A stretch of DNA of 64,000 nucleotides from Prostheceraeus crozeri (taxonomy: Eukaryota > Platyhelminthes > Polycladida > Euryleptidae): assembly GCA_907163375.1 (NCBI GenBank), contig CAJQUW010002148.1, forward strand, positions 620,001-684,000. The letters are read 5' to 3'. Within the stretch, counting starts at the first letter, position 1, and each line of letters starts with the position of its first letter. Positions 9,061-22,600 of the stretch are shown here, one piece after another. The notes below the pieces were generated by a model. It had not been told where the DNA came from. It saw only the letters and a list, made by a program, of their open reading frames with translations, and made no database searches. The position numbers were made by a program, and so were the translations under genes.

Positions 9061-10336
9061 GTTTCAACTTTCCTAAGACTTCCTTGTTATCAATATCCAA
9101 CTGGATTGTGTATTCGACGCTCATTTATTTCATACACATATACGCGGAATAATATTTTGTGCTCATGTGTTTCTGTTGGTTGCGCAAGTCAATTCAGTCT
9201 AAACTAGTGATTCATTTGATGATATTTACGATGAATTAGACAGAAACATAATGTGGCACGTACAGGCTACTTTAACTTGTTTGATGAAATTAGTTTTGAG
9301 CTATGTCATGGTGGCCATGTTTTTTACTACCAAAAGCGGGACACTAAATAGTCAGTAGTAGAAAAAACATGAAAAACAGCGGACTTGCATCTACATGTTC
9401 GTAAAGATAAGCAATAGTCAACCTAATGTCAATGCGTTGAATCACGACGCGCATAAAATTTATGTGGTAACAAGCAGGAATCTTTTCATTAGGATTTCTT
9501 CGGTTAGTTCATTCCCACGTGCATGCCGAATGAAACCAGTGGTCAATTCAGTTTTTCAAGAAACTCAGTTAACCGAGTTTGCCGCAAATTAACCAAATTA
9601 AGTTAAACTCGGCATACTGAGTTTTATAACTCAACAAAATATTCCAGCAAAAACCCGGTTAAATCAGTTACAAAGGAAAAATACACCAGTAGGCCTAAAC
9701 TCAAGATTGGGCAAAAACTTGTATTGGGTATACCCTAAACTTGGGTCAAAACCCAAAATCCAAGCCCAAGTTTCAATAATTGAGTAGAATCAAGTAAACG
9801 AAGTACATTGTTTGTATTTTGTGCTGCCATAAGGATTCTTCTATAGGCCAAAATTCCTATTGGGTCCATGAGAAGTGTTGTATTAGTGTGAAACGATTTT
9901 TTTATTGCAATAACTGTAATTAGTAGCCTAAATACGTGTGTCACGTTATAAAGCTTTCCTTTATTTTAACCTACACTGATATACTGACTAATTGAAGATT
10001 TTTTATTTAATTATGATTGAATTGTACATTGCTCACAACAAAGCAATTGTTTTCATTTTATCAATCAGAATAAGCAGACTTGATAAATGGCAGCTGCGTA
10101 GTCAGTGCATGGGTAAGTATGTTTAGAATACGAAATTGGAATTAATTCATTTTTGGATAAATGTCGGGTATAAAAAGATTTAGTTTAAGGTGTGAAGATA
10201 ACTGCGAAGATATCCATCTAAAATACATGAAATGTACAAAAATTTAATGTGCAGCAAAATACACGCAAGCTTGCAGCAAATGCAATATGTACGAACTTTC
10301 AATGCGCGGCATTGTCAAACCCAAAATGAAACATCC
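9061..10336. other. Interior of the inverted-repeat unit, no gene
   Basis: AT-rich, with short non-overlapping frames that resemble nothing known. A stretch near 9720-9775 is rich in ACCCAA/TTGGGT words. No repeat boundaries or RNA genes seen. Confidence 0.5.
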
Positions 10337-11256
10337 CAGGGCTGCCAACCTCTGGCGGCAAAAAATCGGTACGCCCAGGTGAAAAAATCGGGAAAATCGG
10401 TACGCCTACCCCAAAAAATCGGGACAAAAATCGGTACAAAAAATGTCTCATTTTTCTACGCAACTACATGCACTGAAGCTGTCCATGTTAGACCCGACCT
10501 GGCGAAACTTCCCACAAATTCGCAGACAGCAGTAAGTTATGAACGGTTGAAATCCCATGAAAGAAAAAAGTACATATACATGTACATACATTCTATATGT
10601 ATGTCTGCCTCTGTATGTATCTTATTAATATGAACGACCATGTTCGTTTCGTCCCTGGCTCCCAAGCAATCGATTAAATAGAAAAATATGCTCTTGTGTA
10701 AGGATAAAAATGATTAATTTGTGTTGCAACCAAACAAAAAAATACAAGAAAAAACAAATTACAAATCTAGAATCCCAGATTACAGCTATGAGATAAAACT
10801 CGCGTTACTCGATCGCAAGCCATTACACATCAGATATAGTTTGCAAATGAAATAATTGAAGGAGTTAATTAACACATTTACAGAAATCAATTTTGTTGGC
10901 ACATTGGCGTTCAATAGAAAACGAGCATTATGATGAACTTATAACCAAGTAATGCGAGTTCTGGCTTGATTATGTGTGGGTAAAAAACAGAAGCTTAGGT
11001 CATAATTCGCCGGCGATAAGGTAAAATGAAGTCAGAATTAGTTAATTAAAGATTTGGATATTTCTGATTCACAGAAGTCTATGCCTGATTGACTACATGC
11101 ATTTGATTCTGCAAACTCACATCTCTGCACTAACCTCGTGTCCTAAAATCGAAGATGGTTAACTTTGATGACTAATCGAGCCTGTAAGTAGGGAGTATTC
11201 AGTTTGCCAAATTACCGACGAATTATGTGGAAGTGCTAAATTACTGGTAGGCCTAT

Positions 11257-14200
11257 TCAGTCTTTATATAAATAAGCAACGGTTGCTCCTTTGCATCGGC
11301 GCAATGTTTCTTTTTCGAGTGGGGGGAAACCACCAACTTTCAGGGTGAGAAGTGCGGAGAGGAGGTCGTTTTTCATGGCACTTAGTGCGTCTGTATGAAC
11401 ATTTTTTACAAGGTAAAACGCCCTCTCCGCCCCTGCGTTGCTCTGGGGAATGGTCAATACTCCCAGCATGACGGAAGCTAGGTCAGCGAGGACCTTTTTT
11501 CCCGACACAGGATTTTTGTACAGCTTCAATGCATGCCACGCTTCATCAGCGCGCATGTCTTGATTGACTCCCATGGGCAGTGGCTGGGTTTGGTAAATCC
11601 GCATAGCTTCTTTTAGCTCAGCAGTGGGATGGACGGATGCTTTTAAGAAAAATTTCAAATTTTTGAAGTCAATTTTCGTTCGTTCTCCAATATCAGCCAC
11701 TCGTGCGTTCCATAGCAATTCCTCAGACTTTTTGATCTGTTTTTTCAGATAATCGATCGCAGTCAAAAAAAAATCTTTCATATGTTCCATTACTTTCAGG
11801 GCATTTACTTTCTTCATTTTCTTCAAATGACTGGTGGCATTCTCACCAAGCTCCATTTTTCCAACTTCGATTTGATTTCTGAAAGTGGAATATTTCCATG
11901 TGAAGTTTTTGATCAAATCACTAGGAAAGAGTTGCGAAAGAAATGAAAATAAAAACTAGCAAAGATAATTGCGACAACAGGCCTATCACTCTTCAAAGAA
12001 GGAGATCATTTGCATTTGTCAAGCTAGGTAATGTGTTTCCATTGAAGGAAGCATACCGGTATTTATACCTGTACTTATTCATCAAAATTTCATAAATTCT
12101 TCTTGTTTCAGACATTGAATTTTTATCATATAAATGGATGATATTCCTTTTAAACTATGAGACATGCTATGATCGGCCCCTAACTGACTTAACGCATTGT
12201 AGTCAGTAGGCTACAACAATACCAATGGTGAAATGAGCTTCTTCACTAAAGCCTATATTCTAGTCATAATTATGGTACTACATTGAGCTTCTTCACTAAA
12301 GCCTATATTCTAGTCATAATTATGGTACTACATTTGTAACTCACTTTGTCTCTCTGCAATTGATTGCTGCCAGGTCATGTGTCTCAGAAAGCAGATCCGG
12401 ACGAATAATTCGAGACATCAAATCTCGCAGCAAATCCTGAAGCAACATGTATGTTTTTTGTATCATTGGCTCATCACGCTGAAGCAGAAGATTGAATTTG
12501 TCAATAGCAGGAAGATACCACTCCAGAAAAGAGCAGAAAACCTGAAATGAATAGACATTCGGTTTAGTTAAGAATTTCACTAAAATCTGTTACAGTGTAA
12601 ACAGTAGTCTGTACATGTATTCATACATGAAAAGTAAGCCTAATATGGAATGATGACTGACTAAGTTCATATACGGCCCGAATATCGTATATCTAAAAAC
12701 TTAAGGTGCACAATTTGTAGACCGAAGTCATTTCCATCAATCAAAAATAATCAAGAATTTTCAGGTTTAGCATATGCATGTACATTTTTGAATAAATTGT
12801 ACAGTTTACAACCATTCGGCTATTTTGTCAGCCTAAACTAAGTTAATGAAAGCCTAGCCTGTAGCAGGTTTTAGTAAGATAGGCCTACATATTTAAAGTT
12901 GGGAGACAAATATTTACCTTACTTGATCTGGAATTCAAAAGATCGTTCAACCGATAAATTCTTCCAGGCTTGCATGCATTCGTTGACGATGACGTAGATG
13001 CAATGGTGGTCCGTTGAGCGGATATATCAACCGCGATTTTCTTCTTTCTCCGTTTCTCCGCCTTCTTGTCGAGAGAGTCACGTTCTTGTTGAATGTAACT
13101 TTGCAGAGGTTTCCAAAGCTCTAACAAGCGCGTCAGTGCTGGTGTTAGCGAAAGCCAGCGGGTTGGACAGTGTTTGATCACTTTTTTGAAATCCTGATCG
13201 TAAAGTTGTTGAAATCTCCGTAGTTCGTTGGTCCTCTTGCTACTTTGTCGGAAATGATAGTAGACATCGACGAGGGATTCGTCAACGGAAATTGGGAGTG
13301 CTGCACACGCCTTTTTCACCATGAGATTGAGGAGATGGCACCAACATCTTGCCAACAGGATTTCATTGTTATCGCTCTTTAAATGGGAATATACACCATT
13401 CTTTTCACCAACCATCACCGGGGCATTGTCAGACCCGAAAGCGATACAATTCTTGACAGACGCATCCTGAGTGTCTAGCTCAGTCTTGATGGACTCGTAG
13501 ATTGATTTTCCATTGGATTCAACTACCTCCGGCATGCCAAGTATTCTCGTTGCGATTTTTCCGTCAACGGGATTGTAAACACGTATGACGATAGGGTACA
13601 GCTGCGCATTGTTATCATTGCTCCCATCCGTTGCCAAACTGAAAATTATAGAACAGAAGTTATGATTTGACTTACAATCCACTTGTCATAAAACATAAAA
13701 AATGATTTTACTGTACGTAGTGTATATTAAAATGCGTCGGCAGGACTCGAACATCTATAGACTGTTGTTGTTGTTACAAAGGAGGATAGGCTTACTATGA
13801 AATAGCCTTAATTACTCGTACATGCAGGTTATCTGGTATATGCATGGTTATCAGGCGTAGAACTTGTAGCCATGTTTATGCTTTAAACTAGAAAATAGGC
13901 TGACTAAAGAGCATCTGAAATCCAATGCATCACCTGATGACATCCAATTAGCATTACTTTTTACTCCTTTTACAAGTGCATGCTACCGTATGACAATTTA
14001 CCTGAACATAAATTTCTCCATCAATTGGACTGTCTGCTCAACTTCTATTTCAGTCAGGACTTTGACTATTGCTGTCATTTTGGTACGCCCACATGTGAAT
14101 TTCTTTGCGATAGCAGAATTTGGATCAATTTCTTTGAGGAGCTTACCGAATCCATCAGTGAAAGACATGGGTGCATTCTTCTCCACAGCGAACTGAAATG

Positions 14201-14934
14201 AAGAAAGATTGGGGCTTTGATTTTGTTCAAATGATTTCAGGAGACAAATATAGCAAAAAAGAGAATCGGACAAGAAAAAAGAGATAAATCTCAAAGTAAG
14301 CACAACGAATCCATGCCACTTCTGCCTTTATTACTGATTCCTCTTCACTGAAAAGCGGGCGAATCGAAGCTGATTTGTTTAAGTCAGACGAAAGCTTGAT
14401 GTGTTTCTTCGAACCACAGTGTCTTACAATGTCGCTTCTCCCACCATGCAATATCGATATGTCCGAATTACACGACGTACAGCGGCAATACTGTTCACCT
14501 TTTCTCGATGTTGTTATGAACGGGAACTCGTTCTCATATTTCGATTGATAACTTACAACTCTGCGTTTTGTATTTCCATTTGAATCTTTGTCATGGGCAT
14601 CCGATGTTACATCAAACTCTTCACATGAATTCATGTCGATCATATCACTAGGCTCAAGCTGTCCATTATTCTTCTGTTTCTTGTTAACGTCAGATGAATC
14701 CATGCCGACCGCGTCGCTCGGTTCCTCCTGTCCTTTGTCGCCCTGCAACTCCTGTTTCTTCTCCAAGCTATGGGAATCTTCTTCACATGAATACAAATCG
14801 ATTTCGTGACAAGGTTTCCGCTTTCTCACTTGACTTTGGTTCGATTCTAACTTTGCCACTTTCTTTTTCGGAGAGATAACGTCACCATTGTCTGTGCTGC
14901 TTGATCGCTTCTTCCGAACAACGAATTTGTCCAT
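11257..14934 (-). CDS. hAT transposase, five exons, apparently intact
   Basis: Exons on the minus strand: 14934 to about 14300 (donor unresolved, possibly a GC donor near 14301), 14192-14002, 13638-12918, 12541-12345, 11878-11257. Exons 2 to 5 have GT-AG borders and matching phases. Exon 1 (MDKFVVRKKRSSS) carries a BED-like zinc finger: C-x2-C in CRCTSCNSD, then H-x4-H in RHCGSKKH. Exon 3 holds the RNase H-like core (LATDGSNDNNAQLYP; FGSDNAPVMVGEKNG; CWCHLLNLMVKKAC; TRWLSLTPAL). Exon 5 ends with the hAT dimerisation motif SNAGAERAFYLVKN. About 790 aa, normal for the superfamily. Catalyses cut-and-paste transposition in the nucleus. No stop codon was seen inside exons 2-5, so the gene could be functional if the exon 1 donor is real. 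Confidence 0.8.
12234..12333. repeat. Perfect 50-bp tandem duplication
   Basis: The 50-bp unit starting TGAGCTTCTTCACTAAAGCC occurs twice head to tail (12234-12283, 12284-12333) without a mismatch, directly beside the donor of transposase exon 4. A recent event. Confidence 0.9.
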
Positions 14935-17290
14935 TTCTACAATGCAACATATATTCAGTTTAATTCAAAGGACTGCAACAAAGTTTATGTTTATCATTTC
15001 ATTGGCTGCATCATTTTATGTTAGATTGCAACAAGAATTATTTTGGAGTGAGAACGGTATGGCTATTCCTAAAGTTTGTAATTGGAATAAGTTAAAATTT
15101 ATCTCCTTAGCAAGTCATAAGCAAACACAGCGAATCGCCTGTAGAGCGATATTGGAATGAATTTCATATATATTTTTTTCATATTTCAAAGTCCATTCGT
15201 TTTACAATTTCTTACAAATTACCAGCATTGTGAAATAACTTAAACCGGAACTACCACGGAGTCACTTTTATAGCTTATCATGTCTGATTTCACAAGGATT
15301 TTTTTCCTATAGGAAATACGGGCATGTGTTTGATCTTGACACCTTATGCCACAAAGACAATATATCATCATTCATTCTTGTCATCTACATGCATGTCCAT
15401 TAAAATCATGAATGTTTATAAATTCTATGGCTTACATTATCATTACCCATGAAAAATTGATATTTTTTGGAAATTTTCTGCTGAATCTTTTAGATGCATA
15501 CGTGCGTATTAGATACATATTAAATATAGTTACTAAGTTTGAATATGATTGTTAACGATAAAAAACAAGCATATCCACCAGATATATCCAATATGTATTT
15601 CTAATATTATTAAATAAATTCCGTAAAAAAATTCCAAAAAACTCTGGGTGGTCATAATAATGCGAGTCGCACTGTATATACTCGTATAATCAACTTGTAC
15701 GGTAAATTCACATAATTTACAACTGTTAAGCTTAGGCCTTCCTAGCCTATTCAAATATGGATTCATACATAAGCACAACATGGATACATGGTACAGTACA
15801 TATCACTTAGATCACATATTTATTGGAAAGCCTAAAAATATATGTAAATTAGCAGTAAATAATGTACATGCAATGAAAATAAAAACGCTTGATTAAGATT
15901 GTAGTTACAACTTTATTGCAATAATTTTGTTTCCCGCAGAAATGGGCAAAAACACCCCTAGCAAATGATTACCGGTATTAGAAAGGGTAGAGCAGGAACA
16001 TAAACTTTCACCAACTCTCTTCTCAGCTAATCTAGAACCCGCACTTCGACCTCTCTCCTCTCGAGGACGATTTAGATTTTCAGCACTATACCCACGGAAG
16101 AAATAATGACTAGCTTCAACCGGACAACATCAACACGTAGTTTTTAGAAATCCGTCCTCACAGAACTCATGAATAGCAAAGGAATTTTACAGTAGTGATG
16201 AAGTATTCAAGTTGGATAGTGATCCAGTCCAGAAAACAGAAGACTGCATTGAATCTAACTTGGATGGGTAGTCAAAGTAAAGAAAGACAAGAGAAAGGAG
16301 AACGAGAAGGAAACAATCAGGTTGGTACGTATACATAGTTTACATACTGAGCGACGAAAACGCAAATAGAAAAGTCTCTCTACAGATAGGCGACAACAAA
16401 TGGCCCGACAGAGTTACGGATGGCAGACCTTGGATATACCTAGACTGGAGGGAAACCATAAAGATGATGATGCAGTTCTTTGCTTAAGTTGTATGGAAAA
16501 ACATAAACGAAAATCGTGAAATACAGAGGCACGTGTACGTAAATGGCGGGATGCCACCTGCCACGTGTCAACGCCTGCGAATCGATCACCACGCAACAAG
16601 TAATCAACAACAAAACGCAACAAAACGGACAAAATTTATCATTTTAAGTTCTTGATTCGGGAAGCATCGGAACAAATATGAATAACGGCAAAACAAGCGC
16701 ACATAGCCTACATGTCTGTTTACAAAGCAAAAAACAATAGAACGAATTCACTTACCTCATTGTATGAACGTCGCAGAGATGAAACGAGAAAACAATAAAT
16801 TGGTAAAGTACCAATCATAAAAAGCATGCATTTAAACTGTAGACCAGTATATAGACCATAACTCTGGTATATAAACCATTGGCACCGCCTGGGCCAGGCT
16901 TATCTACCCACGATTATGTCCTGATAGGACGAAACGTCGGGTCCCCTTGTTTTATGTTGTTCTATTCATAACTTACATTAAAGACGTAACAACACAAGGG
17001 AGTGCATTCTTTCTTTTTGAACAATTATCAATTATGCATCCCAGTAGGCCAACAGGGAGAAGTATATGTGTACTGGAGCAGCGCGCCCCCACGGAGTCAC
17101 GGCTCTCAACAGCGCACCGGAGAAGGTCCCGACGGAGCAAAACATGTTCGCACATTGTCATTGCAAAATTTGCTTTCGTTTAACCAAAAAAAGAAAACAA
17201 ATGCACTTCAATTTAATGCAAAAAGCATATCTGATATGGAAGCCTAAAAACTTTGAGAAATTCAGGCCACAAAAAACTGAATCCGAGTTT
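14935..17290. other. Noncoding right part of the hAT element
   Basis: AT-rich sequence upstream of the transposase start. At 16918-16938, GTCCTGATAGGACGAAACGT is a short hairpin followed by GAAACG, like the end of Penelope-like elements, so a remnant of one may be embedded. No other coding frame is credible. Confidence 0.45.
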
Positions 17291-17443
17291 TAAAATTGAA
17301 AAATCGGTACAAAAATCGGGACAGCGGAATTTCAAGAGCAAAAAATCGGTACGTACCGAAAAATCGGTACAAAATCGGTACAGGCGAATTTTATGGCAAA
17401 AAATCGGTACGTCCCGAAAAAATCGGGACAGTTGGCAGCCCTG

Positions 17444-18015
17444 CATCCAATCATCACTAGTATTTGATTTTTGAAATATTCTGTGAATTGAGTGAGACTT
17501 TGATTAAAAAATCAGAACTTTATGCTCTTATCACGCATCAAATCAAAATATCAATTTTATAACTTTATTTGCATAGATCGTATATGCAGCATTGATGGTG
17601 CGGCAGACCCAAGTTTTGTATAGAAAAAAACATGTTTTGTGTCACTTACCCAAAACCCAAGGTCCAACCTTGCAAACCATTAGAAACTGATTATTATTAA
17701 GGTATATTTTATAAGCGCTTCAATCGAGAGCTTTTTCTTCAAAGTTTGAGGGATGAGTATGAGTCATTTCACCATCTAGGTACATGGCTCCAAGTAGAAA
17801 ATTAAAAACATGAAATTGATTAAGTTCAAAAGAGAAATGTTTACATATTTACAAAGTAAATGGAAATCATATTTATCATAGGCACATACAAAGACAAATA
17901 TAGAGAGCACTATACGACAAAGACATTTCAAAATTGGTGCAATTAGCACTGGTCCACGGAAGCAATCCAACAAAATTTATTGTTGTTCAAATGGAAGATT
18001 AAATGTAATGATCAG
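17444..18015. other. Inverted-repeat unit between hAT and Harbinger, no gene
   Basis: About 570 bp of AT-rich sequence with ACCCAA-rich words near 17605-17665. Nothing supported. Confidence 0.5.
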
Positions 18016-18510
18016 GGGACAGTTGCACGAAACTTTGATGATATTATCTTATTTTTGATATTATCTTAGGAGAAAAGATAATGTCGGTTGCACCAAACTG
18101 AGATAAGATAATATAATTTTAAGTTAAGATAGTTGAGTTGCACGAAACCAGCATTATCTTATTTTCGATATTATCTTAGGAGAAAAGATAATGTCGGTTG
18201 CATCAAAAATTATATTATCTTTTAAGGACATTGTGACGCTTTCTGACGCAATAACTATAGAATGATGTTGTAATCCAATCAGTGTTACGATCAAATCTGT
18301 TACCGATAATAATAGCATGCAATTCAGATGGAATTCCAAGTCAGTCAAGGTGATGAAAATTACTGTTGCTTTAAGACAGTGTGACTGTGTCGATTTTATT
18401 CTAAATTTCTTTAGTAGGCCAACTCCAAATACTACATTCATTAGACACCTCTTTATATTGTAGTCATATACACATGTACATATACATTTAGGCTACAATG
18501 AAAGTTAATA

Positions 18511-19265
18511 TCATAGGAAATGCGATTGAATATAAAATCCTCGGCGTGCTTGACTCCTTAGATCACTGCTTGAATCTCCCCCAGTCACAGGAGTTTCATC
18601 AGTATCAGTTATCACAGACTGAGTGAGGAATTCATCAAAGTCCTTGTTTATAATAGCGAAGTTGTGCAAAACAACACACGTCGTGACAACTATGGCTGAT
18701 TTCCTTGGATCTACAACACGCAGTCCATTTAAGCAGTTGAATCTTCGCTTAAGAATCCCTATAGCTCTTTCAACAGAGCATCTCGCAGATTTGTGTGCAT
18801 TGTTGAAGGCAGATTCGGGAGCTGTCACTTGGTTTTTAATTACCGGAGTGAATAGCCAAGGTCGTAAGGATAACCCTGATCCCCAAGAATGATATAGTCG
18901 CCGAAGTGTCCATTCTCGAAATTCTCGAATATTCGCGAATGCCTAAGGACTCTGCTATCATGGCTTCCTCCTGCCCAATCGGCAACCACATCAGCTATCA
19001 GCAGCTCTCCCGTGACGACGACTTGAACATTCAGTGAATGTTGACCTTTTCTGTTGACATACTCAGGTTCAAAATCTTTGGGAGCCATAATTTTAATGTG
19101 CGTACCATCCACTGAGCCCACAACGCGAGGTAGCCTCTTCGTGTAAAAAAATTCACGATTTGGCTGAGTGTCAAAGTGTCTGGTGGACACAAAAAGCGGC
19201 AAGAGCTCAACAAGGCAGTTCAACAAGGTAATAAAAATCAAAAATGAATTTCTGAAAAATGACAT
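18511..19265 (-). pseudogene. Harbinger (HARBI1-like) transposase, frameshifted
   Basis: The N-terminal frame (19265-18840) contains VVGSVDGTHIKI, YVNRKGQHSLNVQ and GGSHDSRVLR, the first two acidic residues of the DDE triad. It should continue with GYPLRPWLFTPV, but near 18870 a single base is missing (ATCCTTACGACC), so the frame ends with GYSLR. The other half continues at 18828-18511 with SARCSVERAIGILKRRFNCL, which holds the catalytic Glu. N-terminal exons are shortened compared with the usual 350 aa. Plain DNA transposon; one frameshift makes it inactive. Confidence 0.8.
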
Positions 19266-19663
19266 TCTAAATCAAAGAAAAAAAGAAAATGAAAGCATCG
19301 TGTATGATGAAAGCTCATTTAGAGACATTTGATTATTTCTTGTTGTTTCAGTTCTATGGTTTTTTTTGTTAATACATGTTCTTCCAACATTCGTGTTCTA
19401 TTTTTAGAAGACGTTTCTGTGGACTAATAAAAAATCTGCTAGATTTTGTGAGGATAAACTATGAATGAAACGAAATTATCAGAAGTGCATATTTCTGCGT
19501 ATTTCTGAGACTAAGCATCAATGGATTCAGAAGATAGAAGCGCTCCATGATGATACTAACTGAAGAGAGAAAATAAGATAAAATCTTCAAAATTTTACGT
19601 TCGTGCAACCGTATTATCTCATCTCAAAATCATGTTATCTTAAGATAGTAGAGTTGCACCAAA

Positions 19664-22600
19664 CATGGACGTCTCTATAATAGCGGCTCTGGACATGAAG
19701 GCTGCGAAAAATGATTTTCCCTTTGTACGTGATGAGGGTTACCTTCTCTGACTCACTCACTGCCTCTCACAAGCAAGACGCATGCGTGCGTTCAGTTGCA
19801 ATGCACACAATGTATGTCATACAGTGTAGCCATGACGATGTATATTGACACGATACTTCAGACACAGATTAGAGGATAAAGTCAGCCGACTCATCATAAA
19901 CAGTAGCGACTTCTTTGTATGTGTGCTTGCAGTGTGGCAGAGGACTCTGATTATTATAGGCTTAAATCCCATAAATGGGTCGAACATGCGCCGTTGTCGG
20001 TTGCCGCACAGGCTACAAGTCGGAGCCCAAAGAAGATAACGTGACGTTACATGCCTTTCCTCAAGACGATCCTCGTTTGAATAACTGGCTTCGCAGAATA
20101 TCAAGAAAAAACTTCAAGCCTAGCAAGCACACTGGTGTGTGTTCTAAGCACTTTACCGACGATGACTTCGTTTTAACTTCACAAGACACTAATAATCGAC
20201 GAAAACGTGATTCCTCTTTGCTACAGAAGCGCTATCTGAAAAGTGACGCAGTCCCATCTGTCTTTCATCGCCTGACAGGACACTTCCCTCCTCCGAAACC
20301 TCACAGACGATCTCAGAGGGCAACATCGACCAGTCGACTCCAAAACTACACTGACGCATTGGAAGCGGAATATAACGACTTCGTGACTCGCGATCGACTT
20401 CAAGATTTCACTGATCTGCGCTCGCGTGTTAAATTCGACTCATGGTCTAATGACTTTACCAAGGAATGGGCAAAAGTGAACTCAGACAACCGCATTCAGT
20501 TTATTATCCTCGACTTCGAACCGAACGGTATGTGTCACATAGCATCATCACTGTTGATTGATAGCGATTTGAAAGTAACTGTGGTGTCTGGAGATCGAGT
20601 AATTCCTTTTAGCCACTATCGACATTTAGTTCATAGTAACAACAAGATTTCTTTGTATACCCAGTTTACCAACTTATTGGCGTTTGTGAAATCCACATCA
20701 GATGGGTATGTTTTCGAGACATCATTTACTCGTGAGGTTATGCGTACATCAGATTCATTGTTAGAATACGCCCAGGAATTTTCTTTGGATGTTACTAAAT
20801 TGAATCGATTGGAATTTTTATGCGAGCAATTAAGATTGTTAGCTAATGAAAGTAATTTTGCTATGCGGTATTCGTCCAATGTGATAACAACTTCGTACCT
20901 TCTCTACTTTACGAGTCCTTCGTGTTATCGAGTTCTACGAACTTCAAACATTTTACTCTTTCCAACTATTCGACACATGCAGACGATAACCAGACCAATA
21001 TCCCACTGTGATATTAGGAAGTATCTTTCTGTGAGATTGTCTTCACTTAATCAATTCCAACGATACGTTATATTGATCATAGACGAAATCTATGTTGTAA
21101 GAAAACCTAAGTTATCGGGCGGAAAAATATTTGGTTATACGGAAGATTGTCGTAGCTTAGCGAGAACTGCACTTGTTTTTATGATTTCATCGATCACTGG
21201 AGGCTACCGTCACGTTGTCAAAATTATTCCAGTTGATGGCCTAACATCAGATATGTTGTTTGGATTTTACCAGCATGTGATTCATGAAGTTCAGTCTGTT
21301 GGATTCCAAGTGGTGTGCTTGAGCGTCGATAATCACCCTGCAAACAGGAAATTCTTCGTGGAGTTTTTATGTTCTGGTGAAATTCGATCTTCAGTCATAA
21401 ACCCAAATTTTGATAATCAGCCAATCTTCTTGACATTCGACACAACTCACAATGTGAAGAACGTTTTCAACAATTGGGAGAAGAGGAAAGAATTCCACTT
21501 TGATCCTTCCAAAAATCGTTCAGCTAATTTTGATCATCTTGTAGACATTTGTACATACGAATTAGGTAGACCCATAAAATTAGCACCACAACTAAATATG
21601 AATATATTTTCTCCATTATCCATACAAAAGTCATCGACAAAATTTGCGACAGCAATATTTAATGAGAAATCGTGCCAAGCATTGAAACATTATGCGACTG
21701 AAGACAACGATTATGAAGCAACAGCAGAATTCATAGATAAAATTCTATCAATGTGGAAAATTTTGAATGTAAGGTCACCGACTATCGGCAAAGCAAAACG
21801 TGACAAATTCAGAGACCCAATTACGTCTTCTAATGATTGGAAACTCCATTTCTTAGAGGACATGCAGTCATTCTTGAAGAACTGGCGAGACAGTTCTGAA
21901 GGCAGATACCGGTATTCTCTTTCAAAGGAAACATTTGCAGCGCTTATTCAGTCATTAGAATCCATATGTGTGTATTGAGTCGATATCTTCTGTCACATTG
22001 CGAATTCAAATACGTATTATTGGGGCACATATCATCTGATAACCTTGAAGAACGTTTTGGCTGGCTGGATACGCCAGCTATCTGGAGCCAATTATTATAT
22101 CTCCATTCGACAGCTTCTAGAAAATGAACGGAAAATTAAGTGCTACTCATTAATGAAATACAATAGCATTTTTGCAATTGAAGACCTAAAAAGTGATCAA
22201 CAAACTGAAATGGTGGAAGAAGATTTGGCTATCTCTGGCCTACGTGATTCCATTCCTTCTCCTGATGACATCGTACTGCCACTCGATGATGAAAAAAATG
22301 CCATTTATTTTGTTGCTGGTTATATTTCTAGATCGGTTCTCAATCGTACTGAGTGTGTATCCTGTCGCAATATTCTAGTCAGTGAGATGATGAAAGGAGA
22401 GTTGAACTTGGAGACCGAAAGTAGCTTAATGGATAAGATAAATAGAGGAGGTCTACTTCACCCATCAGAGTTTTGCTACGATGTATGCATTCTTTGTTGG
22501 AAACTGGCATTTCATTTATTTTCAAATGACAATTTACATCAACAATTTCTTTCAACTTTGAATCAAAAACTCTCATTTATTTCCCTTTTTGAAACTTTTG

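Larger units (their letters stand above)
10337..17443 (-). mobile_element. hAT element, 7.1 kb, with five-exon transposase
   Basis: Ends are CAGGGCTGCCAAC and its inverse GTTGGCAGCCCTG, a typical hAT terminus. CATCC flanks both ends (10332-10336 and 17444-17448), so the target duplication is 5 bp or a decayed longer one. Subterminal zones 10350-10445 and 17300-17430 each hold several copies of AAAATCGGTACG or AAAATCGGGAC, likely transposase binding sites. The transposase gene lies on the minus strand within. The element sits inside the larger inverted-repeat unit. Confidence 0.85.

Noticed and set aside
13980-15160. Several plus-strand frames of 60-90 aa
   Set aside because: Antisense to the hAT transposase exons or in the element's AT-rich end; no independent motif.
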